Below are positions 32,978-43,307 of a stretch of DNA of 64,000 nucleotides, one piece after another. Within the stretch, counting starts at the first letter, position 1, and every line of letters begins with the position of its first letter. The position numbers were made by a program, and so were the translations under genes. This DNA comes from Uloborus plumipes. Taxonomy: Eukaryota; Arthropoda; Arachnida; Araneae; Uloboridae. The DNA is taken from positions 1-64,000 of the forward strand of contig JAXGGA010003867.1 in assembly GCA_038373865.1 (NCBI GenBank), read 5' to 3'. The notes under the pieces are model-generated. The model saw only the letters and a list, made by a program, of their open reading frames with translations. It was not told where the DNA came from and did no database searches.

Positions 32978-35900
32978 TGAAATGTCTGGAAGGGAAAAAA
33001 AGCGATTCTATTCTGCACATAATTAGTACTTTAAAAAAATTAATAACATATAAAAAATAATAGTTATAATTTAAAAAAATAAATAAAAATATTTAAAAAA
33101 TAAATAAATAATGTTAAAAAAATATATACAATATTTTAAAAATAAATAAATGATATTTAAAAAAATAAATAAATTTTAAAAAGACGAATAAAAATAAAAA
33201 ACACAATAGGGTTCTGAAAATGGGGGGGGGGGGGGGAATTTGCGCCATTGAGATTGGGGGGGGATGGGCACCCCTTCCCTCACCCATATCCTTTCATATT
33301 TTGCATCAATTTTCAATTTAAAAAAAAGGACAAATGGGGTGAATTTATCGCCTTCTAGAAGTTGCCAACAGGGAAATGACCACAGCTTACTCCCCCTATA
33401 TTTGGCACGAGCAGCACTGATAAAAAGGGAAATTGATCTGGGAAAGATTGGAATTTAACGTAAGACTAATCTTCTTAAAATAAATATTCAACATAACAAT
33501 AACCCTCATTATAAATTATTTATTTATCACATATTAAACAGAGAAGAAATAACATCATTAAGTAAAATAGCAACTAAATAAAAAAAAGTAAAAACAATAT
33601 CTTAGTGCAAAAATCATGAATGGTTTAACAAACTTATTGGATAAAAAATTCCAAAATATCAGATAAGTGTTTTGGGATCACAAAGAACTTAGTTTCAATG
33701 TATCAGAAATCAGCTTAAGGATAAACGAATGCTTAAGAATTTATAAAAATACTTTTAAAAGAAGCAATGTATTGGCATAAAATAATGATAATAATAATAA
33801 TAAATTAAAACATGCCATGTTAGAGGATACTTTTTTGACTTGAAGCAATTGACAAATTGTTCATACTAAAAGGGCGATCCAGCAAAAATATTTTTCAATT
33901 AATACATATAAAAAGATTCTTTGGTTTGAAAACAGAAAGATTAAAAGTGAATCAATTGAAGTAAACTCGATGAGAGTTAATTTTTTTCTGAAAGGAAAAA
34001 ATTTAGTTTTGAGAAACATGTTAAGTAAATAAAATAGAGCCTTTCAATCACCCATACTACATTTAGAGTCAAGTAGGTAATATTTTTTTCCCTCCTCCTT
34101 TTTTTCTATAAGAAAATATTAACAAAAAAAGAAGAAAATTATAATTATACACAGTGAATGATATTTATACACATTGATATGTAGAAGAACTTTCAATTGC
34201 CTCCCTCAAAGGCTTCAGTCAATTTTACAATAGTACACTCTCCTTAAGAAGATAAAAATAAACAAAAAGCTACCTGGCATCGAGCATCATCTTTTGCATC
34301 GCATGAAACATTGACATCCTCTCCATATATACATGAATAATTAAAAGTACATTTGATGCAACTAACTGGCAGTGATTCACAAAGTTTATCAGTATGGCAC
34401 TGATCCGATAAATTGCCATCAGTGCTCATGCTCGAAGCTGTAGTACGATTGCTGTCTGGTTTTAGACTATTCAAAAACTGTATTAAAGATTCAGCTTGAG
34501 GTTTTGAATGTTCAACAAAGAAAGCTGTAGTATTTTCAAATACTTCAGGGTCTTGTGCAAGCATGTGTCTTTTACCAGAATGGCGAACAGCATGTGATGA
34601 ACTTGGAGCAAATATGCTATCTGTAAATAGAAACAAATTCACTTTAGACTTCAAAATTACATAAATTTGAATCATCCAGAAGAAACAAACATTTTTAGAA
34701 AAATAAGTATATAATATTGAGAAAATTTTTTACAGATGTATGCTTGTTCCCCCATTCCTTCACAAAATAGGCTTTATGTATTTAATTTAGTGTTTGTCTC
34801 TTTGTTCTTGCTTTTGTCTTATATTCCATGTTTTCCTCTTTAATTCAAATCAGCTTTCAGTTTGTAAATTCGATTATTTTCCCCCAAATTTAAAACTATA
34901 TACGCTTCTATCAGCAAAATTTTTCAAAATTCTAGAAGTATTGGGTCCTTTATTAAGTAATGTTGAATCTTTCTATCTTTTAGCACTTTAAAGCAATGAC
35001 TTGAAGCAATAATTATCTAGTATTTCTCTAAAGACGAAAATGGGGTAAGGTGCTTCTAGATTATAGGGCACTTTTCAATAAGAATTTTGCAGTAGAAAGA
35101 GTATTTTTTCTCTTTAAGTATACTATAATATGCTTGATTTTGTTTGGGAAACTTTCGGAAAATTGTTTCAGGAACTTTTTCTTGCCTAATTTCACAAGAT
35201 TATGGTTAAAATATAGAAAATTCAAATTGATATTCAAAGCAAATTCTAAAGGAAACAAGAAAAGTACATTTCAAGAACAAAAAAACTTGCTTTCTGATGA
35301 AGTTTCTCCAAAATTTCAGAGGCACGGAGAGCGCATTGAGAAAATTATTAAAGTGGGTAGGGTGTATTGAGTGTTAATACAGAAGAGGCAGGGTGCAGGA
35401 CCTTTCTAAAAAGGCCTGGGGGAAGAAGGGGGGAACTAGTCTATTAAAGCTCTTGCCTCTTAAAAATCAATTGAACAAACCAAATTTTCTATCTACTGTT
35501 AAGCTGTTGATTTAGTACAACCCATCCTAATTAGACGATACAGGTTAACAGATTATAGGCACAGCAACCAATTCTTAGGAGAGCAAGCAGAGGGTGATGA
35601 GTTTTATAAACAGCATGATAGGAAATGATTTTAGGATAGTGAGGTGGAGTATCAACAAAAGGAGTTACCGAAATTTCTATAGAGCCTTGTCTGGAATTAC
35701 TAAATTATGGTGTTGGAAGACAAACCTCCCCTAGAAATGTAGGTATCCCAGGCAGCTAGCATGCTTTAGATGAGCATGAAATCCGGGACGTCTGGCAAAT
35801 CTGATCGCCAAGACGCTTGATGAACCCCGCTATTTTTTGTAAGCTTTATAGACGAAGCTAAATGAAACGGTTATTGCCGGAAACTTGACGACCGTGTCAA

Positions 35901-36212
35901 AATTTGAACTATCGAAATAACCACAAATCAAACACTCGATTTTTTCCACTCTATTCCCTAAATTGATATCCAGAAGAATCATTGGCTTGATGCAGAAACT
36001 TCAAGGATATCGCAGCAATATTCATGCAAAAATTGTAAAAGTGTGATCCATTTTGGAAGAATTGATTGTTTTCTTCGTATGATACATGTTTCAGCTGTAA
36101 AATAAACTAGAAAAAAAAGGTACTAACGTTTTCGAGAACTTCTTTCCCCAATTCCACCAATACACAGGACGAGTAAAAGTATAAAAGTAATAACTAGATT
36201 AACCTTTTTCAT
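24940..36212 (-). CDS. TM2D3: TM2 domain-containing protein 3 (almondex homologue), 5 coding exons
   Basis: Exons on the minus strand: 36128-36212, 34274-34620, 28607-28766, 27263-27338 and 24940-25126. All introns are GT-AG and phases agree (1,0,1,2). The sum is 855 nt, or 284 residues plus stop. Residues 4-22 form a hydrophobic signal segment. A variable Ser/Thr-rich region and a Cys-rich lumenal domain follow (CESLPVSCIKCTFNYSCIYG; CRYCYQTP; APRQRYIAKCNVKPHILCLG). The C-terminal TM2 domain has CNWTKGYSWGTALLLS, the DRF motif at 232-234, and the closing GKLFSFGGLGVWTLVDV and GPADHSLYI. This matches TM2D3 rather than TM2D1 or TM2D2. Drosophila almondex is needed for maternal Notch signalling. 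The protein ends seven residues (RNEFLKM) beyond the usual SLYI. Introns hold three sizeable transposons. The gene stands head to head with the claudin-like gene. Confidence 0.9.
26014..26049. repeat. Poly(T) tract
   Basis: Nearly uninterrupted T runs with two C interruptions, inside the TM2D3 intron 4 element. Confidence 0.8.
26540..26659 (+). repeat. 24-bp minisatellite, 5 copies
   Basis: Tandem units of the form GGTACGCACTTGCCCCATCATAAT start at 26540, 26564, 26588, 26611 and 26635. They are the 15-bp motif of the surrounding element plus a constant ATCATAAT spacer. Confidence 0.8.
27263..27338 (-). CDS. TM2D3: TM2D3 coding exon 4
   Basis: Acceptor ATTTGTAG|GGAGC and donor TTTTGAG|GTAATA. 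It encodes residues 198-222, with CNWTKGYSWGTALLL, the entry to the TM2 domain. Too short and split to appear as an ORF. Confidence 0.85.
27420..28606. other. TM2D3 intron 3 sequence
   Basis: Contains a short direct repeat: TAGTTGTATCTACAGTAAAGT occurs at about 27510 and 27575, each followed by TATTAGAAATTTT. Otherwise AT-rich, with nothing supportable. Confidence 0.4.
28607..28766 (-). CDS. TM2D3: TM2D3 coding exon 3
   Basis: Acceptor TTTGTTTCAG|GGAAAT and donor GCCTAG|GTAAAT. It encodes residues 145-197, with Cys-rich CRYCYQTPSYQHVC and APRQRYIAKCNVKPHILCLG. A transposon begins at 28797, only 28 bp upstream of the acceptor AG. Confidence 0.9.
28797..31027. mobile_element. hAT-like non-autonomous element, 2.2 kb
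   Basis: The left end CAGGGTATCTGCTCGACCTGG and the inverted right end CAGGGTGTCCGCGCACCTGG form TIRs. Just inside both ends is the repetitive TCCATGACTTTCCCTGAC phrase, common in hAT elements of many animals. A TACAAA direct repeat flanks it (28791-28796 and 31028-31033). The interior has no transposase; 30530-30700 is less AT-rich, with ATTGCCGATTTTTCG repeated. It lies in TM2D3 intron 2. Confidence 0.7.
31255..32472 (-). mobile_element. Tc1-like transposon, 1218 bp
   Basis: The perfect terminal inverted repeats (27 bp or more) begin CACTGAAGTGACAAAAGTCAT. TA flanks both ends, and the insertion sits inside a TA microsatellite (31230-31254 and 32473-32500). One transposase frame fills the element. 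It lies in TM2D3 intron 2 in the same orientation as the gene. Confidence 0.92.
31286..32332 (-). pseudogene. Tc1-like transposase with one in-frame stop
   Basis: One frame of 349 codons, counting both stops. The N-terminal half (32332-31721) has the paired-type helix-turn-helix (MLVGARRMGHAISEIVREF; RSTVSRVCREYEI) and the first catalytic Asp in AWSDESRF. A TGA then interrupts after MVWAVFS, and the same frame continues with HGLGPLV, the second Asp in FMDDNAPCH and the Glu in DMNPIEHLWD. The gap between the second Asp and the Glu is 36 residues rather than the classical 34, so it may belong to a DD36E group such as Incomer. Apart from the stop the frame is intact. A cut-and-paste enzyme acting on its own TIRs in the nucleus. 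Confidence 0.88.
32473..34273. other. TM2D3 intron 2 remainder: simple repeats
   Basis: Contains ATTT-rich low complexity at 32800-32940, a GT microsatellite at 32942-32974, AAAT-rich low complexity at 33030-33200, a G-run at 33222-33236, and ATA triplets at 33785-33802. The ORFs here are translations of these repeats. Confidence 0.7.
32942..32974. repeat. GT microsatellite
   Basis: Sixteen or so uninterrupted GT dinucleotides. Confidence 0.9.
34274..34620 (-). CDS. TM2D3: TM2D3 coding exon 2
   Basis: Acceptor CTATTTACAG|ATAGC and donor GATGCCAG|GTAGCT. It encodes residues 29-144: a variable, probably extracytoplasmic stretch with N-glycosylation sequons (ENTT, SNRT, GNLS), then the first Cys-rich block (LCESLPVSCIKCTFNYSC). 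Confidence 0.9.
34621..36127. other. TM2D3 intron 1
   Basis: No exon or transposon that I can define. The ORF at 35050-35370 (plus) and its mirror at 35061-35258 have no recognised domain. Confidence 0.45.
36128..36212 (-). CDS. TM2D3: TM2D3 coding exon 1 (start codon, signal segment)
   Basis: ATG at 36212 begins MKKVNLVITFILLLVLCIGG, a classic signal peptide, and the donor is CGAAAAC|GTTAGT. The phase (one base carried over) fits exon 2 exactly. No in-frame upstream ATG is close. Confidence 0.75.
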
Positions 36213-36611
36213 CTGTACGTTGAATTAAAAAACTACTGAAAAAGTTATAAAGTTTATTGTTTATCAAAACATTCATTTATAATTTTTGTGATAAACAAGA
36301 CTTTACATCACGGAATCTTGTTTACATTTCTGATATGCCGGATACAGTTACTCGATTTGTTTCACCTTGATGATAATTTGTTTTTAAAAGTCTCCAATTT
36401 TTCAAAATAGTACTTAATATAAAGTAAGTGTGATCAACCTGAATAATTATCCTTGAAACCTATTATCTCGTGTGAATGTGTGATGTTTTGTCAAGTCTTG
36501 TGTATCTATAATTTCTAAGAAACTTCTACTTCTACTTCAAATTGTTTGAAGCAGCAGATGTTTGTGTTTTGTCGTGTTGAAAATCTTGGAAAGGTGTGTC
36601 CAGTTAGCTAG
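36213..36611. promoter_or_regulatory. Shared promoter region between TM2D3 and the claudin-like gene
   Basis: About 400 bp separate the TM2D3 start codon (minus) from a plausible non-coding first exon of the plus-strand gene, ending CAGTTAGCTAG|GTAAAA at 36611. No TATA box is placed convincingly. Bidirectional use is inference from the geometry. Confidence 0.35.
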
Positions 36612-37965
36612 GTAAAAATATTTTCATTTTATGTTCGCAACTCCTAGTTTTTTTTATTATGTTTTCTACAATGTACTGATCTGCGAACTTTCCACATTCT
36701 TAGTTTTGAAAAAGTAGTTACATTAGAAAATTTAATTCTTGTGTGCTATTATGGACTATTGATATGTACTATAGTTAGAATTTGTAGACGCTGCATTTAA
36801 AGTATTTGTGCATGGAATTTAGCATAATATATCGTGCCTCAGGCTTCGATCTTATGTTTCTTATTTATTACGTGATTCTTCTTTTCCTTCCAAAATCCAT
36901 TTTAAATTAGTTTATCAGATAATTAGCAAACTTACGTTACTGACCCGCTCAGTTTCTGTTGCACCAACTTTCTTTGGACGCAACTGCTGTGCTGATTGAA
37001 ATGAATCTAGATTTTTTTTTTTTTTTCGAAAGATAACGGACCGAATTTAAATATTGGCTGCACCTTGACACCTAAGATAAGTTTTCCAGGCATCAAAATA
37101 AAAGTCGTAAATGAGGTTACAAAAAAATGTTATGAAGTAGAACTAATGCATGCCTTTTAAATTTTCAAAATTGAAGCATCCTTCATGTCAAACTTGTGTT
37201 CTGTTTGAGATGAGTTGTGGATAAAAATGTTAGATGCAATGCAGAGGTGTCAAGTTTGCACTTGTGTTCCGAAACCAAGGCATAAAAATCAAATATTCAG
37301 CCTAAAAATTGCTTATTTTGAATACTACTCTAAGCCCTCTTTCCAAGTATAAAAGTTCTTTTTAGCTATAAATATGCCTCTTTCATCTTTTTCCTAAAAT
37401 ACGTTGAGAGCCATGCATTTACCATGAAATTCAGAAATTATCATCTCTCTTCCGTATTAAAGTGTAATTATTTAGGTAATTTTTTTTTATAATGGGTTTA
37501 GACTATTTTATTGAAGTTATATGCTTTGTAATTTTGACATTGAGAAGAAGCTTTTATTAGCCCCCCCCCCCCCCCCCTTTACTTTCTATCCTTTATATTT
37601 AATAATGTTATTAGTTTTATTTCATTTTATTACTTTTTTTTGTTGTTTATGTTGTTTTAATTTATTTATAAATGGTTACCATTTATTATGTTTGTTTCAC
37701 TCTTGGGTTGGTAGTCTAAGGGGTTTGAATTGTGTAAATCAGTGAGTCTGGTGCATGTTCTTATGCAAAGGTTATGTTGTTATAAAACTGCTTTCTTGAA
37801 ACTCTAAAATTCTGATTAGCGCCTACGTTCTACGTCTCTATTTTATACAAATTAAAAATGTTTATTTCATTGATCTTTGCTTTAGTACAAATTGTATTTA
37901 TTTTTCATGTTCTGAATCTAGTTATTTTAATCTAGCCACATTGTGATTTTAAATATTTATTGCAG
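36612..37965. other. 5' intron of the claudin-like gene
   Basis: If the non-coding exon ending at 36611 is real, this is its first intron, closing at TTTATTGCAG (37956-37965). It includes a C-run at 37561-37577 and no other feature. Confidence 0.4.
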
Positions 37966-37974
37966 AAAAATCTG

Positions 37975-38251
37975 ATGGCTGAAGCACAGCCAAAAGCCCG
38001 GTCAACATGGTTTCTCCTTATTGGAAGCATATTTGCTTTTCTCGCTGCCCTTATTTTGTTCATAGCATTTTGTAGCCCGTACTGGGTGGAATCATATCCT
38101 GAGACTTATTCTGAATTTGTTCGCATGGGTCTATGGAATTTCTGTTTCAAGAATTATCGTCACCCATCTTACCAGTATGATGACCTCTTTGATGGTTGTC
38201 ATTGGGTATTCAGTTACAAGTACCAAAACATCAGAGATTGGATGCAGCCTG
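37975..38251 (+). CDS. Claudin-like coding exon 1
   Basis: Acceptor TTTATTGCAG at 37965, ATG at 37975, donor CAGCCTG|GTAAGT. It encodes residues 1-92: first membrane segment and first extracellular loop. Confidence 0.85.
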
Positions 38252-41200
38252 GTAAGTTTTTATTCTTTTTTTCTGAATGCATTGAAAGGATATATCTGTA
38301 ATGTGATTTCAGGAACAACACGCACTGTTAATGTATCCTTCCTGCCAACTCTGGAGAAAACTGGGAGTTTCCCGAATTTCAAGAAAATTTTGCATCAGTA
38401 ATAATGTACCAAACAAAAGTGCTCAGGGGTCCCGTTGACGTGCTATAGCGCGTAAAATACGCGGATTTCAGGAAAGGGACTCAATGCATGAAACTTAGCG
38501 CGTCCCGCGAGACACGCTAAAATTCGTCTTGCGGGACGAAAGTGTAAAATTTAGGTGGTGCAGATTGTCTATGCTTTCTTTCAACCAACGCGACCTATGA
38601 CGACTTCGTTGTCTGTAATGTTATTTATTTACACAGCCTGCATCTGTAATGTCGTTTATTTTTGATTATAGATTAAAAATTATTGTTTCACCTTATTTAT
38701 TTTTTTTCTGCGGAGTGCGGGACCCACTATCTTTAAAATGGACCCACTTTTTCAAAAGCGATGGGTCCTTGGGACCCAGCTTTGTGAGTATCTAGCGGGA
38801 GCCCTGGTGCTGTAGTTAGAAAAATAATGTTTGAGTAAATGCCCTTTTTTTAGGATAGACGACAGGGTTGAGAGCAGGGGTGATTGTGAGTTCATAAAAA
38901 AATACCTGAAAGTTTTTAAAAAAAAAGTGGGGAGGGGGGGTAAACTAAGGCCCCTATTACTTAAGCACACCTAATTTCATAATTATACATACATAATAAT
39001 TAATTTCCTTTCATAAACTAACACATTTCATATATTCAAATAGTTTTTAGTCAAAATATTGTACATGCATTTAATTAAATTGTAAATGAGTGATAAAGTT
39101 ACTTTTGAGCTAGTGATGAGTAATTATCTCCAAAAAAATATTTTAAGGAGAAAGCAAAAGTCTAACAGAATTACTGTTTGTTGTGAGAAAGCATGTAATG
39201 AAAGTTGCATCTGTTACATTTTGTTGCATTTCATTTATTTGTCTCCCAACTAAGGGTAAAAAGCATCAAAAGTTCAAAAGTGAGAAAAATTTGATTCTCA
39301 TATCGGATGCAAATAAAATAATTTACTAAGGTAAAAAAACAATTAGAATTTTTATCTTAACATTTCTATTTGATGAATATTATTAATTATAGGTATAATC
39401 ATCGAAAATTCGAAAAAGAAGAAAAAATCCACAGGTGGGAAAATAAAAGCATAATTAAAAATATTTTATTTCCGGTATTTTCGAACATGAAAATACCTGA
39501 ATCGATCATGAAAATACCGGAAATCCGGTAAAATACCGGAACACAATCACCCCTGTGAGAGACTTTTGTTAGGCTAAAAATAAATAAATAAACCTTTGAA
39601 TTTTGACATCTCAAGTTCAAATTATATTTTTCACAATGATGAATAGCAATAAGTGTGTGGCCTGCGTCAGAGAGCCCATAACCCAACTTTGTCTCCGAGC
39701 TTAAATAGTTAGTTTTGCTTAGTGGTTAAAGTAATAGGTTATCATCTCGAAGGAGCCGGGATCAAACCTGTCAGGGACACACATCCATCCATATGCCATA
39801 TATTGGTGACACGGCAACTCAACAGATGGCACTATCAACCACTAGTATCACACCATCATGTCCTGCACAGTGGAGGAGCAATCTGAAACTGCTAATCTGA
39901 AAAAGGAACCACCCAGCAACTGTGGTCCGAAAAGAAAATGTGTAGCAATTTGACATTGCTGGACAAAAATCTGTTAAAATCAATTAACCAGCCTGAATTT
40001 CAAAAAACAAACTTTTTTAAAGACTATTTGAAAGCAATTTCTAAAATGTTTTTACCATAATAAATCAAGATTTTCAGGGAATTGCACCCCCCCCCCTCCC
40101 TCCACCATAATCACCTTACTACAATCGACTCTTACTAATCTAGGCCTACCTTTAATGCAGATTCTGATTGTTTTTAAATTAGATATTAGTATTTAAAATT
40201 TTTATCAAAAGTTGAAATCTCTTGATGTTTTCGCTTTTTGTAATAAATACTAATAAACTTAATTGCTTTCTGGTACAAAGTAAAGCAAATATGCACAAGA
40301 TTATTTGGTCACATTTCGACTCTTCGGTCATTTTAATCAGCCATGAATCAGTTTTGACTAGGCTTTTTTTTTTTTTTTTTTTTTTTGAAATCATGATTGC
40401 TATTTAATCTAATTTGATAAAGTTTGTACGCTCCTTACAAACTCATGCTTTTTAACAAGAGAAAATAAAGGCATTTAAAACTCCTGAATTTTGCATTATC
40501 TCCTTACAAAATACCTATTTTTTATTCTGTTTATTCATGTTTAATTTCTGTTAAGTAATTTCTTCAACCACTAATTTCAAAGGTGATTGATTGTGTTTGG
40601 GTATTATACCTGATTCAGGTACTTTTTTGTGGATTAAAACCGGAAATCCAGTACTTTTCGCCATGCTTCTATCTTCCCACATCCGAACTTTTTTTCCTTA
40701 CTCCAAATTTTTGACAATTATATCCATAATTATTAATAATATACATCATCTAAACCTATTAAAATGACATCCTAAAATTTTTTGTGCTAATACATTCTTT
40801 TTTTTGCCACTTTTATACTTTTGATATCTTCGTTTTAAATGATGCAATCTCTTTGCATTCGGTTTGAGAATCGAACTTTTCTGATTTTTGATGTCTACTT
40901 TGCTTTGCTAGGGGTGAATGAGTAAAATGTCTTTTTATTCCTTCCCCCCCTTTTTGGAGTAATTATTGCCATGAATCAAGGAACATTATTTTATCAATTT
41001 CAATTATTTTACACTAATTTTTATTTTTTGTGTTGCAGGTTGGCTGATCTTTGTGCAGGCTGTTATGTCACTTTCTGTCATTTTCTCTCTGCTGGCATTA
41101 GCATTCACAAGTATCATTCTAATGCGTTTCATGCTCAAATTTGAAGTTTATATCATTGGTGCTGCCTTCTGCTTGGAATCAGTCATATGTAAGTGCAATT

Positions 41201-41760
41201 AAAAATTCATCAACTTTTTCTTCAAGTCATTTTATATTATAAAAGTCAACTGTGTATCAAAACTTGTGCACCTTTGTCTATAACCTTATCTTCTTCTGAC
41301 TTTCTGTCACTCCAATGTTAAGAGAAGTAATGTTATGATCAGAACACTTAAATGAAGCCATTCCATTCCATCCGACCCCATCCCTATGTACCTTTACATG
41401 CTAGAGATATGAATTTAAAGCTATGCCATTAAATTCATTATAATTATTTTAATGGGCCCCTGGGATGAGATACAGGTGGTTACTAAATTTAGAAAAAGGC
41501 AGCGGCCAAACTACCCAACATAAGTTTGACATTTCTAGAAGTGGCCTGTACCAACTTTGTTGTACAGGGGTTGGGGAGTTGAGCCAGCAAATTCAATACA
41601 CATTACATGTAAACATACTGCTATCGCAATAAAGAAAGCCCTATCGCTAAGGGAAAAAAATGTTGGAAAAACTAGAAGACAAATTTTTAACTTTCATAAA
41701 TGCTGTTATGTATTTTTTAAATGCTTTAGTTCATAAGTAGAACTCTGCAGGGGTAATATC

Positions 41761-41791
<31 letters not shown>

Positions 41792-43307
41792 TACAGGGTG
41801 TCCACTCCAATCGTGGACCAATAGCTAACTTCTAAACCGTTAGAGATACGCATATAGTTTATTTAGGAAAAAATCTCCAAATTATGAAAGGAATTTTGGG
41901 TCCATTCAATGTTTTTCAAAAAATCAAATTTTGAAAGAGTTACGAAATTTTAATTTTTATACAGCCCCCCAGTCCTATCAATCATATTTAGTAAAACATT
42001 TTTGACACTGTAACGTTTAAAACTAAAAAAAAATCACTCTTCTACCACAAAAATTGACCGAGTTATGACGTTTTGAAAAATCAAGATTTTGAAGGATTTC
42101 GCATACGGTCCCTTAAGCGATCGCTCGATGACGTCATGAAATAATGCAAAATCTTGATTTTTCAAAACGTCATAACTCGGTCAATTTTTGTGGTAGAAGA
42201 GTGATTTTTTTTTAGTTTTAAACGTTACAGTGTCAAGAATGTTTTACTAAACATGATTGATAGGACTGGGGGGCTGTATAAAAATTTAAATTTCGTAACT
42301 CTTTCAAAATTTGATTTTTTGAAAAATATTGAATTGACCCAAAATTCCTTTCCTAATTTGGAGATTTTTTCCTAAATAAACTCTATGCTTATCTGTAACG
42401 GTTTAGAAATTAGCTATTGGTCCACGATTGGAGTGGACACCCTGTATATATATATAAACTAAACATTTTAACAAACAACAAAAAAAGTTATATTAATGAA
42501 TTACTGCAAAATTTGAACTTAGGGCTTTTTAAATTCTGACTGCAGTACATGCACATTTTATAACACAGAGGGGCTCGATGTCAGGGTGCTCTGAACAATT
42601 TTTTATATTCTCCACCTCCTTACTTGTTGGAAGTCCAAGAAGGGGCAATCAATGGAAGCAAATTAAACAAGGATTAAGCTGATATACAAGCGTATGCTTA
42701 CATATTGAATAAATACCTTTGTGCTTGAAGTGTAAATTAAGGTTATCCAATGTTTTACCTCACAAAATTGTAGCTTGCTGCAGACACGTGTTTCAGGCTA
42801 CACGGAACCCCACTTTTCTCGGATGACATTTCATCCTAAAACCCTCACTTTTTTTTGCATTGAAAAAGGGGTTTTGTGTTACCCTGAAACACATGTCAGC
42901 AGCAATCTTCAATTTTGTGCAATAAAACGTTGGATAACATTGTTTTACATATATGCTTACATACAATTTTTGCACGTTCAGGATTCTTGGTATAATTTTT
43001 AACTGTTTATAATAGTAAAGCGTTTTGAAAATTTTTAAGAAAGTTCAAGCATTAACTTTTATTATTTGTTTCATCCACAGCTGTTATTATGTTTCTCGGA
43101 GTAAGTGTTTTCGGAGGAATGTGCTACGACAGGTCTTGGCTGCAATATCCATCATTCAATCATCTTTCATGGGCTTATGGCTTAGCTGTTGTTTCCATGT
43201 TTTTCCATATTTTCTCTGCTTGTTATCTTTTTGCTGACACCAAACGAGCTCGTGAACATAAGCGACGTGTAAGCAACTTAGTGTATAATATGCAGCCAAG
43301 GTTCTAA
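37975..43307 (+). CDS. Claudin/PMP22-type four-transmembrane protein, 3 coding exons
   Basis: Exons 37975-38251, 41039-41188 and 43081-43307, with GT-AG introns and compatible phases, give 217 residues. There are four hydrophobic segments, at about 14-33, 94-118, 128-153 and 171-194. The first extracellular loop has the claudin-like GLW (52-54) with C57 and C75. The short cytoplasmic tail is basic (TKRAREHKRR). The family (PMP22/EMP/MP20/claudin) makes septate or tight junctions and related membrane complexes. The RDWMQPGW and MGLWNFCF pattern reminds me of arthropod septate-junction members such as the pasiflora group, but I cannot assign an orthologue. Start: ATG nine bases into the exon, with no in-frame ATG between the acceptor and it. 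The gene is divergent from TM2D3. Confidence 0.85.
38424..38806. mobile_element. TIR element in the claudin-like gene's first coding intron, 383 bp
   Basis: The left end CAGGGGTCCCGTT and the inverted right end CAGGGCTCCCGCT are flanked by a GTGCT direct repeat (38419-38423 and 38807-38811). It contains GGGACCCA and GCGGGAC repeats and no ORF. A hAT-like terminus with a short, 5-bp duplication. Confidence 0.6.
38812..39690. other. Intron sequence with short AAAATACCGG repeats
   Basis: Near 39470-39545 the phrase AAAATACCGGAA or its complement occurs four times and could fold. Otherwise AT-rich. Confidence 0.4.
39700..39960 (+). mobile_element. tRNA-derived SINE remnant
   Basis: TTGCTTAGTGGTTAAAGTAA (A-box-like) is followed about 45 bp later by GGGATCAAACC (B-box-like), then a non-tRNA body. 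I see no clear tail or target duplication, so it is older than the 7.3-, 13.2- and 49.1-kb SINEs. Confidence 0.5.
39961..41038. other. Intron of the claudin-like gene
   Basis: Simple runs only: C-run at 40088-40097 and T-run at 40364-40386. The acceptor TTTGTGTTGCAG is at 41038. Confidence 0.5.
41039..41188 (+). CDS. Claudin-like coding exon 2
   Basis: Acceptor GTGTTGCAG|GTTGG and donor TCATAT|GTAAGT. It encodes residues 93-142: second membrane segment and most of the third. Confidence 0.88.
41794..42444. mobile_element. 651-bp palindromic (fold-back) element
   Basis: Two 298-bp arms (41794-42091 and 42147-42444) are inverted copies with very few mismatches around a 55-bp spacer. The ends are CAGGGTGTCCACTCCAATCG, and TA lies outside each end within TA repeats. 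It has no ORF. The spacer holds GCGATCGC and TGACGTCA. Transcribed, it would make a long hairpin RNA inside the claudin-like gene's intron. Confidence 0.9.
42742..42938. repeat. Imperfect inverted repeat, arms about 70 bp
   Basis: GTTATCCAATGTTTTACCTC at the left pairs with the right-hand GTTATCCAACGTTTTATTGC read inverted. Both continue through CACAAAATTG, GCTGC.GACA and GTGTTTCAGG to AACCCC. A MITE-like element 140 bp upstream of the last exon of the claudin-like gene. Confidence 0.65.
43081..43307 (+). CDS. Claudin-like coding exon 3
   Basis: Acceptor TTCATCCACAG|CTGTT; stop TAA at 43305-43307. It encodes residues 143-217: end of the third membrane segment, the loop with C157, the fourth segment, and the basic tail. 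Confidence 0.88.

Noticed and set aside
32774..32980. ORF rich in Phe, Leu and Cys-Val repeats
   Set aside because: A translation of ATTT-rich and GT-repeat DNA.
35050..35370. 106-codon ORF in TM2D3 intron 1
   Set aside because: AT-rich, with a mirror ORF on the other strand and no family motif.
37521..37745. Possible membrane-protein ORF
   Set aside because: Includes a C-run translated as Pro, lies in the 5' intron of the claudin-like gene and has no splice support.
40179..40407. Pair of opposite ORFs with Lys or Phe runs
   Set aside because: They depend on a poly(T) tract and its complement.
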